DNA from: Hydractinia symbiolongicarpus
Taxonomy: Eukaryota > Cnidaria > Hydrozoa > Anthoathecata > Hydractiniidae
Direction: 5' to 3'
NCBI RefSeq assembly: GCF_029227915.1
Contig: NC_079882.1
Span: 31,798,001-31,862,000, forward strand
DNA: 64,000 bases
Shown here: piece after piece, positions 1-12,415 of the stretch
How the letters are laid out: every line of letters begins with the position of its first letter
Position numbering within the stretch: the first letter of the stretch is position 1
Made by a program: the position numbers and the translations under genes
Notes under the pieces: generated by a model
Told to the model about the DNA's origin: nothing
Seen by the model: the letters and a program-made list of their open reading frames with translations, nothing else
Databases searched by the model: none

Positions 1-2840
1 AGGATAATTGAAAAAATCGTTTCGGAAATGAGTTTACTCACAGGGTACTTTCTTTGTATACATTCGACTATACGGGCCAAGCCCGGGATTTACGGGAAAA
101 CGCGGGTTTTTGTTTGCCGGCGATTAAACAACTTTCATTAAGCGTCTCATCAAAAATGAAAACATTTCTGAAAACTACAAGTCTCATGCGTTTTAGTGGT
201 GAAAAAATAATTTAAAAAATCGTTCGGGAAATGAGTTTACTCCCTGGGTACTTTCTTTGTATACTTTTGACTATACGCCCCGAGTCTGGGATTTACGGGA
301 AGTCGCGGGTTTTCGTTTGCCGGCGATTAAACTTCTTTTATTCAGCGTCTCATCAAAAATGAAAATATTTTTAAATACTACAAGTCTCATGGGCTTTAGT
401 GGTGAAATAATAATTTAAAAAATCGTTCGGGAAATGAGTTTACTCCCTGGGTACTTTCTTTGTATACTTTTGACTATACGGGCTGAGTCCGCGATTTACG
501 GGAAGTCGCGGGTTTTTGTTTGCCGGCAATTAAACTTCTTTTATTCACCGTCTCATCAAAAATGAAAGTATTTTTAAATACTACAAGTTTCATGCGTTTT
601 AGTGGTGAAAAAAAATTTAAAAAATCGTTCGGAAAATGAGTTTACTCCCTGGGTACTTTCTTTGTATACATTCGACTATACGGGCCAGGCCCGGGAATTA
701 CGGGAAATCGCGGGATTCCGTTTGCCGGCGATTAAACTTCTTTTATTCAGTGTCTCATCAAAAATGAAAATATTTTTAAATACTACAAGTCTCATGGGCT
801 TTAGTGGTGAAATAATAATTTAAAAAATCGTTCGGGAAATGAGTTTACACCCTGGGTACTTTCTTTGTATACTTTTGACTATACGGGCCGAGTCCGGGAT
901 TTACGGTAAAATCGCAGGTTTTCGTTTGCCGGCGATTAAACTTCTTTTATTCAGCGTCTCATCAAAAATGAAAACATTTTTGAAAACTACAAGTCTCATG
1001 CGTTTTAGTGGTGAAAAGATAATTTAAAAAATCGTTTTGGAAATGAGTTTACTCACAGGGTACTTTCTTTGTATACATTCGACTATACGGGCTGAGTCCG
1101 GGATTCACGGGAAATCGCAGGTTTTCGTTTGCCGGCGATTAAACTTCTTTTATTCAGTGTCTCATCAAAATTGAAAACATTTTTGAAAACTATAAGTCTC
1201 ATGCGTTTTAGTGGTGAAAAAAAAATTTAAAAAATCGTTCGGGAAATGAGTTTACTCACAGGGTACTTTCTTTGTATACATTCGACTATACGAGCCAAGC
1301 CCGGGATTTACGGGAAATCGCGGGATTTCGTTTGCCGGCGATTAAACCTCTTTTATTAAGCGTCTCATCAAAAATGAAAACATTTTTAAAAACTGCAAGT
1401 CTCATGCGTTTTAGTGGTGAAAGGATAATTGAAAAAATCGTTTTGGAAATGAGTTTACTCACAGGGTACTTTCTTTGTATACATTCGACTATACGGGCCA
1501 AGCCCGGGATTTACGGGAAATCGCGGGTTTTCGTTTGCCGGCGATTAAACAACTTTCATTAGGCGTCTCATCAAAAATGAAAACATTTCTGAAAACTACA
1601 AGTCTCATGCGTTTTAGTGGTGAAAAAATAATTTAAAAAATCGTTCGGGAAATGAGTTTACTCCCTGGGTACTTTCTTTGTATACTTTTGACTATACGCC
1701 CCGTGTCTGGGATTTACGGGAAGTCGCGGGTTTTCGTTTGCCGGCGATTAAACTTCTTTTATTCAGCGTCTCATCAAAAATGAAAATATTTTTAAATACT
1801 ACAAGTCTCATGGGCTTTAGTGGTGAAATAATAATTTAAAAAATCGTTCGGGAAATGAGTTTACTCCCTGGGTACTTTCTTTGTATACTTTTGACTATAC
1901 GGGCTGAGTCCGGGATTTACGGGAAGTCGCGGGTTTTTGTTTGCCGGCAATTAAACTTCTTTTATTCACCGTCTCATCAAAAATGAAAGTATTTTTAAAT
2001 ACTACAAGTTTTATGCGTTTTAGTGGTGAAAAAAAATTTAAAAAATCGTTCGGAAAATGAGTTTACTCCCTGGGTACTTTCTTTGTATACATTCGACTAT
2101 ACGGGCCAAGCCCGGGATTTACGGGAAATCACGGGTTTTCGTTTGCCGGAGATTAAACAACTTTCATTAAGCGTCTCATCAAAAATGAAAACATTTCTGA
2201 AAACTACAAGTCTCACCGTTTTAGTGGTGAAAAAATAATTTAAAAAATCGTTCGGGAAATGAGTTTACTCACAAGGTACTTTCTTTGTATACTTTTGACT
2301 ATACGGGCCGAGTCCGGGATTTACGGGAAATCGCAGGTTTTCGTTTGCCGGCGATTAAACTTCTTTTATTCAGCGTCTCATCAAAAATGAAAACATTTTT
2401 GAAAACTACAAGTCTCATGCGTTTTAGTGGTGAAAAGATAATTTAAAAAATCGTTTTGGAAATGAGTTTACTCACAGGGTACTTTCTTTGTATACATTCG
2501 ACTATACGGGCTGAGTCCGGGATTCACGGGAAATCGCAGGTTTTCGTTTGCCGGCGATTAAACTTCTTTTATTCAGCGTCTCATCAAAATTGAAAACATT
2601 TTTGAAAACTATAAGTCTCATGCGTTTTAGTGGTGAAAAAAAAATTTAAAAAATCGTTCGGGAAATGAGTTTACTCACAGGGTACTTTCTTTGTATACAT
2701 TCGACTATACGGGCCAAGCCCGGGATTTACGGGAAATCGCGGGATTTCGTTTGCCGGCGATTAAACCTCTTTTATTAAGCGTCTCATCAAAAATGAAAAC
2801 ATTTTTAAAAACTGCAAGTCTCATGCGTTTTAGTGGTGAA
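1..2840 (+). repeat. 7-monomer subunits (~1420 bp) nested inside the 20-mer
   Basis: Positions 1-1421 and 1422-2840 share the same monomer order with about 1420 bp displacement. Both start at aggataattg and carry tacgcccc at 274 and 1695. They are less alike than the 4058-bp copies: the monomer near 661 reads caggcccggg with a B-type 3' part, while its partner near 2100 reads caagcccggg with an A-type 3' part. The 7-mer duplication is therefore older than the 20-mer duplication. A third, 6-monomer version occupies 2841-4058. Confidence 0.8.
568..583 (+). repeat. Example of the agtatttttaaatact inverted repeat in one monomer subtype
   Basis: In a subset of class B monomers the A/T-tract block reads agtatttttaaatact, a 7-bp inverted repeat with a 2-bp centre. 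The common form, acatttttgaaaact, lacks this symmetry. The variant recurs at many places in the left 25 kb, for example near 1988, 4626, 8073, 10506, 19427 and 22876, and was not noticed in the right half. It may be a bend or protein site, or simply a fixed variant. Confidence 0.6.
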
Positions 2841-2867
2841 AGGATAATTAAAAAAATCGTTTCGGAA

Positions 2868-3070
2868 ATGAGTTTACTCACAGGGTACTTTCTTTGTATA
2901 CATTCGACTATACGGGCCAAGCCCGGGATTTACGGGAAATCGCGGGTTTTCGTTTGCCGGCGATTAAACAACTTTCATTAAGCGTCTCATCAAAAATGAA
3001 AACATTTCTGAAAACTACAAGTCTCATGCGTTTTAGTGGTGAAAAAATAATTTAAAAAATCGTTCGGGAA
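2868..3070 (+). repeat. Representative class A monomer (203 bp)
   Basis: This copy shows the class A variants together: actcacaggg near the start, cattcgac between the two halves of the gtata/tatac dyad, caagcccggg in the core, and actttcattaagcg after gccggcgattaaac. The caagcccggg variant creates a CCCGGG hexamer that class B lacks. Class A copies are often preceded by gtttcgg, gttttgg or gttctgg rather than gttcggg. A cleaner copy of the A core lies at 63233-63435. The class is defined by linked variants seen by eye, not by clustering. Confidence 0.85.
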
Positions 3071-4058
3071 ATGAGTTTACTCCCTGGGTACTTTCTTTGT
3101 ATACTTTTGACTATACGCCCCGAGTCTGGGATTTACGGGAAGTCGCGGGTTTTCGTTTGACGGCGATTAAACTTCTTTTATTCAGCGTCTCATCAAAAAT
3201 GAAAATATTTTTAAATACTACAAGTCTCATGGGCTTTAGTGGTGAAATAATAATTTAAAAAATCGTTCGGGAAATGAGTTTACTCCCTGGGTACTTTCTT
3301 TGTATACTTTTGACTATACGGGCTGAGTCCGGGATTTACGGGAAGTCGCGGGTTTTTGTTTGCCGGCAATTAAACTTCTTTTATTCAGCGTCTCATCAAA
3401 ATTGAAAACATTTTTGAAAACTATAAGTCTCATGCGTTTTAGTGGTGAAAAAAAAATTTAAAAAATCGTTCGGGAAATGAGTTTACTCACAGGGTACTTT
3501 CTTTGTATACATTCGACTATACGGGCCAAGCCCGGGATTTACGGGAAATCGCGGGATTTCGTTTGCCGGCGATTAAACCTCTTTTATTAAGCGTCTCATC
3601 AAAAATGAAAACATTTTTAAAAACTGCAAGTCTCATGCGTTTTAGTGGTGAAAGGATAATTAAAAAAATCGTTTCGGAAATGAGTTTACTCACAGGGTAC
3701 TTTCTTTGTATACATTCGACTATACGGGCCAAGCCCGGGATTTACGGGAAATCGCGGGTTTTCGTTTGCCGGCGATTAAACAACTTTCATTAAGCGTCTC
3801 ATCAAAAATGAAAACATTTCTGAAAACTACAAGTCTCATGCGTTTTAGTGGTGAAAAAATAATTTAAAAAATCGTTCGGGAAATGAGTTTACTCACAGGG
3901 TACTTTCTTTGTATACATTCGACTATACGGGCCAAGCCCGGGATTTACGGGAAATCGCGGGATTTCGTTTGCCGGCGATTAAACCTCTTTTATTAAGCGT
4001 CTCATCAAAAATGAAAACATTTTTAAAAACTGCAAGTCTCATGCGTTTTAGTGGTGAA

Positions 4059-7000
4059 AGGATAATTGAAAAAATCGTTTCGGAAATGAGTTTACTCACA
4101 GGGTACTTTCTTTGTATACATTCGACTATACGGGCCAAGCCCGGGATTTACGGGAAAACGCGGGTTTTTGTTTGCCGGCGATTAAACAACTTTCATTAAG
4201 CGTCTCATCAAAAATGAAAACATTTCTGAAAACTACAAGTCTCATGCGTTTTAGTGGTGAAAAAATAATTTAAAAAATCGTTCGGGAAATGAGTTTACTC
4301 CCTGGGTACTTTCTTTGTATACTTTTGACTATACGCCCCGAGTCTGGGATTTACGGGAAGTCGCGGGTTTTCGTTTGCCGGCGATTAAACTTCTTTTATT
4401 CAGCGTCTCATCAAAAATGAAAATATTTTTAAATACTACAAGTCTCATGGGCTTTAGTGGTGAAATAATAATTTAAAAAATCGTTCGGGAAATGAGTTTA
4501 CTCCCTGGGTACTTTCTTTGTATACTTTTGACTATACGGGCTGAGTCCGGGATTTACGGGAAGTCGCGGGTTTTTGTTTGCCGGCAATTAAACTTCTTTT
4601 ATTCACCGTCTCATCAAAAACGAAAGTATTTTTAAATACTACAAGTTTCATGCGTTTTAGTGGTGAAAAAAAATTTAAAAAATCGTTCGGAAAATGAGTT
4701 TACTCCCTGGGTACTTTCTTTGTATACATTCGACTATACGGGCCAGGCCCGGGAATTACGGGAAATCGCGGGATTCCGTTTGCCGGCGATTAAACTTCTT
4801 TTATTCAGTGTCTCATCAAAAATGAAAATATTTTTAAATACTACAAGTCTCATGGGCTTTAGTGGTGAAATAATAATTTAAAAAATCGTTCGGGAAATGA
4901 GTTTACACCCTGGGTACTTTCTTTGTATACTTTTGACTATACGGGCCGAGTCCGGGATTTACGGTAAAATCGCAGGTTTTCGTTTGCCGGCGATTAAACT
5001 TCTTTTATTCAGCGTCTCATCAAAAATGAAAACATTTTTGAAAACTACAAGTCTCATGCGTTTTAGTGGTGAAAAGATAATTTAAAAAATCGTTTTGGAA
5101 ATGAGTTTACTCACAGGGTACTTTCTTTGTATACATTCGACTATACGGGCTGAGTCCGGGATTCACGGGAAATCGCAGGTTTTCGTTTGCCGGCGATTAA
5201 ACTTCTTTTATTCAGCGTCTCATCAAAATTGAAAACATTTTTGAAAACTATAAGTCTCATGCGTTTTAGTGGTGAAAAAAAAATTTAAAAAATCGTTCGG
5301 GAAATGAGTTTACTCACAGGGTACTTTCTTTGTATACATTCGACTATACGAGCCAAGCCCGGGATTTACGGGAAATCGCGGGATTTCGTTTGCCGGCGAT
5401 TAAACCTCTTTTATTAAGCGTCTCATCAAAAATGAAAACATTTTTAAAAACTGCAAGTCTCATGCGTTTTAGTGGTGAAAGGATAATTGAAAAAATCGTT
5501 TCGGAAATGAGTTTACTCACAGGGTACTTTCTTTGTATACATTCGACTATACGGGCCAAGCCCGGGATTTACGGGAAATCGCGGGTTTTCGTTTGCCGGC
5601 GATTAAACAACTTTCATTAAGCGTCTCATCAAAAATGAAAACATTTCTGAAAACTACAAGTCTCATGCGTTTTAGTGGTGAAAAAATAATTTAAAAAATC
5701 GTTCGGGAAATGAGTTTACTCCCTGGGTACTTTCTTTGTATACTTTTGACTATACGCCCCGAGTCTGGGATTTACGGGAAGTCGCGGGTTTTCGTTTGCC
5801 GGCGATTAAACTTCTTTTATTCAGCGTCTCATCAAAAATGAAAATATTTTTAAATACTACAAGTCTCATGGGCTTTAGTGGTGAAATAATAATTTAAAAA
5901 ATCGTTCGGGAAATGAGTTTACTCCCTGGGTACTTTCTTTGTATACTTTTGACTATACGGGCTGAGTCCGGGATTTACGGGAAGTCGCGGGTTTTTGTTT
6001 GCCGGCAATTAAACTTCTTTTATTCACCGTCTCATCAAAAATGAAAGTATTTTTAAATACTACAAGTTTTATGCGTTTTAGTGGTGAAAAAAAATTTAAA
6101 AAATCGTTCGGAAAATGAGTTTACTCCCTGGGTACTTTCTTTGTATACATTCGACTATACGGGCCAAGCCCGGGATTTACGGGAAATCACGGGTTTTCGT
6201 TTGCCGGAGATTAAACAACTTTCATTAAGCGTCTCATCAAAAATGAAAACATTTCTGAAAACTACAAGTCTCACCGTTTTAGTGGTGAAAAAATAATTTA
6301 AAAAATCGTTCGGGAAATGAGTTTACTCACAAGGTACTTTCTTTGTATACTTTTGACTATACGGGCCGAGTCCGGGATTTACGGGAAATCGCAGGTTTTC
6401 GTTTGCCGGCGATTAAACTTCTTTTATTCAGCGTCTCATCAAAAATGAAAACATTTTTGAAAACTACAAGTCTCATGCGTTTTAGTGGTGAAAAGATAAT
6501 TTAAAAAATCGTTTTGGAAATGAGTTTACTCACAGGATACTTTCTTTGTATACATTCGACTATACGGGCTGAGTCCGGGATTCACGGGAAATCGCAGGTT
6601 TTCGTTTGCCGGCGATTAAACTTCTTTTATTCAGCGTCTCATCAAAATTGAAAACATTTTTGAAAACTATAAGTCTCATGCGTTTTAGTGGTGAAAAAAA
6701 AATTTAAAAAATCGTTCGGGAAATGAGTTTACTCACAGGGTACTTTCTTTGTATACATTCGACTATACGGGCCAAGCCCGGGATTTACGGGAAATCGCGG
6801 GATTTCGTTTGCCGGCGATTAAACCTCTTTTATTAAGCGTCTCATCAAAAATGAAAACATTTTTAAAAACTGCAAGTCTCATGCGTTTTAGTGGTGAAAG
6901 GATAATTAAAAAAATCGTTTCGGAAATGAGTTTACTCACAGGGTACTTTCTTTGTATACATTCGACTATACGGGCCAAGCCCGGGATTTACGGGAAATCG

Positions 7001-7951
7001 CGGGTTTTCGTTTGCCGGCGATTAAACAACTTTCATTAAGCGTCTCATCAAAAATGAAAACATTTCTGAAAACTACAAGTCTCATGCGTTTTAGTGGTGA
7101 AAAAATAATTTAAAAAATCGTTCGGGAAATGAGTTTACTCCCTGGGTACTTTCTTTGTATACTTTTGACTATACGCCCCGAGTCTGGGATTTACGGGAAG
7201 TCGCGGGTTTTCGTTTGACGGCGATTAAACTTCTTTTATTCAGCGTCTCATCAAAAATGAAAATATTTTTAAATACTACAAGTCTCATGGGCTTTAGTGG
7301 TGAAATAATAATTTAAAAAATCGTTCGGGAAATGAGTTTACTCCCTGGGTACTTTCTTTGTATACTTTTGACTATACGGGCTGAGTCCGGGATTTACGGG
7401 AAGTCGCGGGTTTTTGTTTGCCGGCAATTAAACTTCTTTTATTCAGCGTCTCATCAAAATTGAAAACATTTTTGAAAACTATAAGTCTCATGCGTTTTAG
7501 TGGTGAAAAAAAAATTTAAAAAATCGTTCGGGAAATGAGTTTACTCACAGGGTACTTTCTTTGTATACATTCGACTATACGGGCCAAGCCCGGGATTTAC
7601 GGGAAATCGCGGGATTTCGTTTGCCGGCGATTAAACCTCTTTTATTAAGCGTCTCATCAAAAATGAAAACATTTTTAAAAACTGCAAGTCTCATGCGTTT
7701 TAGTGGTGAAAGGATAATTAAAAAAATCGTTTCGGAAATGAGTTTACTCACAGGGTACTTTCTTTGTATACATTCGACTATACGGGCCAAGCCCGGGATT
7801 TACGGGAAATCGCGGGTTTTCGTTTGCCGGCGATTAAACAACTTTCATTAAGCGTCTCATCAAAAATGAAAACATTTCTGAAAACTACAAGTTTCATGCG
7901 TTTTAGTGGTGAAAAAATAATTTAAAAAATCGTTCGGGAAATGAGTTTACT
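4059..7951 (+). repeat. 20-monomer higher-order repeat, 4058 bp, copy 2 (incomplete)
   Basis: This is a near-identical tandem copy of 1-3893. Synteny stops inside a monomer start block: copy 1 continues with actcacaggg near 3892, while copy 2 continues with actccctggg near 7950 and then follows a different monomer order. Copy 2 therefore lacks the last monomer of the 20-mer. Few differences from copy 1 were seen, so the duplication is recent relative to monomer divergence. Confidence 0.9.
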
Positions 7952-8259
7952 CCCTGGGTACTTTCTTTGTATACTTTTGACTATACGCCCCGAGTCTGGG
8001 ATTTACGGGAAGTCGCGGGTTTTCGTTTGCCGGCGATTAAACTTCTTTTATTCAGCGTCTCATCAAAAATGAAAGTATTTTTAAATACTACAAGTTTCAT
8101 GCGTTTTAGTGGTGAAAAAAAATTTAAAAAATCGTTCGGAAAATGAGTTTACTCCCTGGGTACTTTCTTTGTATACATTCGACTATACAGGCCAAGCCCG
8201 GGATTTACGGGAAATCGCGGGATTTCGTTTGCCGGCGATTAAACCTCTTTTATTAAGCG
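7952..8259 (+). repeat. Junction monomers between the 20-mer block and the next block
   Basis: This stretch is satellite only. It joins a tacgcccc-type monomer directly to a monomer with the agtatttttaaatact variant, an order not seen in the preceding 20-mers, where two further monomers intervene. The simplest reading is a breakpoint of unequal exchange. Nothing non-satellite is present. Confidence 0.7.
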
Positions 8260-9880
8260 TCTTATCAAAAATGAAAACATTTTTGAAAACTGCAAGTCTC
8301 ATGCGTTTTAGTGGTGAAAAGATAATTGAAAAAATCGTTTCGGAAATGAGTTTACTCACAAGGTACTTTCTTTGTATACATTCGACTATACGGGCCAAGC
8401 CCGGGATTTACGGCAAATCACGGGTTTTCGTTTGCCGGAGATTAAACAACTTTCATTAAGCGTCTCATCAAAAATGAAAACATTTCTGAAAACTACAAGT
8501 CTCACCGTTTTAGTGGTGAAAAAATATTTTAAAAAATCGTTCGGGAAATGAGTTTACTCACAAGGTACTTTCTTTGTATACTTTTGACTATACGGGCCGA
8601 GTTCGGGATTTACGGGAAGTCGCGGGTTTTCGTTTGCCGGCGATCAAACTTCTTTTATTCAGTGTCTCATCAAAAATGAAAATATTTTTAAATACTACAA
8701 GTCTCATGGGCTTTAGTGGTGAAATAATAATTTAAAAAATCGTTCGGGAAATGAGTTTACACCCTGGGTACTTTCTTTGTATACTTTTGACTATACGGGC
8801 CGAGTCCGGGATTTACGGGAAATCGCAGGTTTTCGTTTGCCGGCGATTAAACTTCTTTTATTCAGCGTCTCATCAAAAATGAAAACATTTTTGAAAACTA
8901 CAAGTCTCATGCGTTTTAGTGGTGAAAAAATAATTTCAAAAATTGTTCGGGAAATGAGTTTACTCCCTGGGTACTTTCTTTGTATACTTTTGACTATGCG
9001 GGCCGAGTCCGGGGTTTACGGGAAATGGCGGGTTTTCGTTTGCCGGCGATTAAACCACTTTCATTAAGCGTCTCATCAAAAATGAAAACATTTTTGAAAA
9101 CTGCAAGTCTCATGCGTTTTAGTGGTGAAAAGATAATTGAAAAAATCGTTTCGGAAATGAGTTTACTCACAAGGTACTTTCTTTGTATACATTCGACTAT
9201 ACGGGCCAAGCCCGGGATTTACGGGAAATCACGGGTTTTCGTTTGCCGGAGATTAAACAACTTTCATTAAGCGTCTCATCAAAAATGAAAACATTTCTGA
9301 AAACTACAAGTCTCACCGTTTTAGTGGTGAAAAAATAATTTAAAAAATCGTTCGGGAAATGAGTTTACTCACAAGGTACTTTCTTTGTATACTTTTGACT
9401 ATACGGGCCGAGTCCGGGATGTACGGGAAGTCGCGGGTTTTCGTTTGCCGGCGATTAAACTTCTTTTATTCAGTGTCTCATCAAAAATGAAAATATTTTT
9501 AAATACTACAAGTCTCATGGGCTTTAGTGGTGAAAAAATAATTTAAAAAATCGTTCGGGAAATGAGTTTACACCCTGGGTACTTTCTTTGTATACTTTTG
9601 ATTATACGGGCCGAGTCCGGGATTTACGGGAAATCGCAGGTTTTCGTTTGGCGGCGATTAAACGTCTTTTATTCAGCGTCTCATCAAAAATGAAAACATT
9701 TTTGAAAACTACAAGTCTCATGCGTTTTAGTGGTGAAAAAATAATTTAAAAAATCGTTCGGGAAATGAGTTTACTCCCTGGGTACTTTCTTTGTATACTT
9801 TTGACTATGCGGGCCGAGTCCGGGGTTTACGGGAAATGGCGGGTTTTTGTTTGCCGGCGATTAAACTTCCTTTATTTAGC
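8260..9880 (+). repeat. 4-monomer higher-order repeat (~811 bp), two copies
   Basis: Blocks starting near 8260 and 9071 share monomer order with 811 bp displacement. The deletion variant ctcaccgttt occurs at 8502 and 9312, and the gactatgcgggc variant occurs near 8994 and 9805. The copies differ at more sites than the large HORs do, for example cgggatgtacggg near 9416 in the second copy only. Edges are approximate. Confidence 0.75.
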
Positions 9881-10389
9881 GTCTCATCAAAAATGAAAAC
9901 ATTTTTGAAAACAGCAAGTCTCATGCGTTTTAGTGGTGAAAGGATAATTGAAAAAATCGTTTCGGAAATGAGTTTACTCACAGGGTACTTTCTTTGTATA
10001 CATTCGACTATACGGGCGAAGCCCGGGATTTACGGGAAATCGCGGGTTTTCGTTTGCCGGTGATTAAACAACTTTCATTAAGCGTCTCATCAAAAATGAA
10101 AACATTTCTGAAAACTACAAGTCTCATGCGTTTTAGTGGTGAAAAAATAATTTAAAAAATCGTTCGGGAAATGAGTTTACTCCCTGGGTACTTTCTTTGT
10201 ATACTTTTGACTATACGCCCCGAGTCTGGGATTTACGGGAAGTCGCGGGTTTTGTTTGCCGGCGATTAAACTTCTTTTATTCAGCGTCTCATCAAAAAGG
10301 AAAATATTTTTAAATACTACAAGTCTCATGGGCTTTAGTGGTGAAATAATAATTTAAAAAATCGTTCGGGAAATGAGTTTACTCCCTGG
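9881..10389 (+). repeat. Mixed satellite monomers resembling the 7-mer subunit
   Basis: These are monomers only. The order here (an aggataattg class A monomer, then tacgcccc near 10216, then gggctttagtgg) repeats the start of the 1420-bp subunit at 1-434. The segment is therefore a fragment of the left-end unit embedded in a different context. One base is missing in the core near 10252 (gggttttgtttg) relative to gggttttcgtttg. Confidence 0.7.
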
Positions 10390-12415
10390 GTACTTTCTTT
10401 GTATACTTTTGACTATACGGGCTGAGTCCGGGATTTACGGGAAGTTGCGGGTTTTTGTTTGCCGGCAATTAAACTTTTTTTATTCACCGTCTCACCAAAA
10501 ATGAAAGTATTTTTAAATACTACAAGTTTCATGCGTTTTAGTGGTGAAAAAAAATTTAAAAAATCGTTCGGAAAATGAGTTTACTCCCTGGGTACTTTCT
10601 TTGTATACATTCGACTATACGGGCCAAGCCCGGGATTTACGGGAAATCGCGGGATTTCGTTTGCCGGCGATTAAACCTCTTTTATTAAGCGTCTCATCAA
10701 AAATGAAAACATTTTTGAAAACTGCAAGTCTCATGCGTTTTAGTGGTGAAAAGATAATTGAAAAAATCGTTTCGGAAATGAGTTTACTCACAGGGTACTT
10801 TCTTTGTATACATTCGACTATACGGGCCAAGCCCGGGATTTACGGGAAATCACGGGTTTTCGTTTGCCGGAGATTAAACAACATTCATTAAGCGTCTCAT
10901 CAAAAATGAAAACATTTCTGAAAACTACAAGTCTCACCGTTTTAGTGGTGAAAAAATAATTTAAAAAATCGTTCGGGAAATGAGTTTACTCCCTGGGTAC
11001 TTTCTTTGTATACTTTTGACTATACGGGCCGAGTCCGGGATTTACGGGAAGTCGCGGGTTTTCGTTTGCCGGCGATTAAACTTCTTTTATTCAGTGTCTC
11101 ATCAAAAATGAAAATATTTTTAAATACTACAAGTCTCATGGGCTTTAGTGGTGAAATAATAATTTAAAAAATCGTTCGGGAAATGAGTTTACACCCTGGG
11201 TACTTTCTTTGTATACTTTTGACTATACGGGCCGAGTCCGGGATTTACGGGAAATCGCAGGTTTTCGTTTGCCGGCGATTAAACTTCTTATATTCAGCGT
11301 CTCATCAAAAATGAAAACATTTTTGAAAACTACAAGTCTCATGCGTTTTAGTGGTGAAAAAATAATTTAAAAAATCGTTCGGGAAATGAGTTTACTCCCT
11401 GGGTACTTTCTTTGTATACTTTTGACTATACGGGCTGAGTCCGGGATTTACGGGAAGTTGCGGGTTTTTGTTTGCCGGAAATTAAACTTCTTTTATTCAC
11501 CGTCTCATCAAAAATGAAAGTATTTTTAAATACTACAAGTTTCATGCGTTTTAGTGGTGAAAAAAAATTTAAAAAATCGTTCGGAAAAGGAGTTTACTTC
11601 CTGGGTACTTTCTTTGTATACATTCGACTATACGGGCCAAGCCCGTGATTTACGGGAAATCGCGGGATTTCGTTTGCCGGCGATTAAACCTCTTTTATTA
11701 AGCGTCTCATCAAAAATGAAAACTTTTTTGAAAACTGCAAGTCTCATGCGTTTTAGTGGTGAAAAGATAATTGAAAAAATCGTTTCGGAAATGAGTTTAC
11801 TCACAGGGTACTTTCTTTGTATACATTCGACTATACGGGCCAAGCCCGGGATTTACGGGAAATCACGGGTTTTCGTTTGCCGGAGATTAAACAACTTTCA
11901 TTAAGCGTCTCATCAAAAATGAAAACATTTCTGAAAACTACAAGTCTCACCGTTTTAGTGGTGAAAAAATAATTTAAAAAATCGTTCGGGAAATGAGTTT
12001 ACTCCCTTGGTACTTTCTTTGTATACTTTTGACTATACGGGCCGAGTCCGGGATTTACGGGATGTCGCGGGTTTTCGTTTGCCGGCGATCAAACTTCTTT
12101 TATTCAGTGTCTCATCAAAAATGAAAATATTTTTAAATACTACAAGTCTCATGGGCTTTAGTGGTGAAATAATAATTTAAAAAATCGTTCGGGAAATGAG
12201 TTTACACCCTGGGTACTTTCTTTGTATACTTTTGACTATACGGGCCGAGTCCGGGATTTACGGGAAATCGCAGGTTTTCGTTTGCCGGCGATTAAACTTC
12301 TTTTATTCAGCGTCTCATCAAAAATGAAAACATTTTTGAAAACTACAAGTCTCATGCGTTTTAGTGGTGAAAAAATAATTTAAAAAATCGTTCGGGAAAT
12401 GAGTTTACTCCCTGG
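10390..12415 (+). repeat. 5-monomer higher-order repeat (~1013 bp), two copies
   Basis: Blocks of about 10390-11402 and 11403-12415 share the order: ggctgagtcc monomer, class A monomer with gggatttcg, class A monomer with gccggagatt, the ctcaccgttt variant (10934 and 11947), then the tatttttaaatact variant. Displacement is 1013 bp. Scattered differences, such as ggaaaagga near 11583 in the second copy, distinguish the two. Confidence 0.8.

Larger units (their letters stand above)
1..4058 (+). repeat. 20-monomer higher-order repeat, 4058 bp, copy 1
   Basis: The block beginning aggataattg at position 1 recurs exactly at 4059. Internal marks are displaced by the same 4058 bp, for example the tacgcccc variant at 274 and 4332. 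Only scattered substitutions separate the copies, such as C492/G4550, T563/C4621 and T1444/C5502. The unit has its own substructure of 7+7+6 monomers: tacgcc marks at 274, 1695, 3114 and 4332 are spaced 1421, 1419 and 1218 bp. Whether another copy lies to the left cannot be seen. Confidence 0.93.

Noticed and set aside
110-130. CENP-B box candidate at the ttcgtttgccggcg block
   Set aside because: Compared with the essential pattern TTCGNNNNANNCGGG, the block keeps TTCG but lacks the A and the CGGG. The alternative ttcgggaaatgag keeps TTCG and A but not CGGG. No good match was found on either strand of a consensus monomer.
28-230. TATA-like tttgtatac as a promoter
   Set aside because: It is part of every monomer and nothing downstream is coding. 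Satellite transcription is possible but cannot be supported from the sequence.
568-583. agtatttttaaatact as a transcription terminator or operator
   Set aside because: The symmetric arms are short and AT-only apart from the ends, no gene is nearby, and the site is just one monomer subtype's variant of the A/T-tract block.
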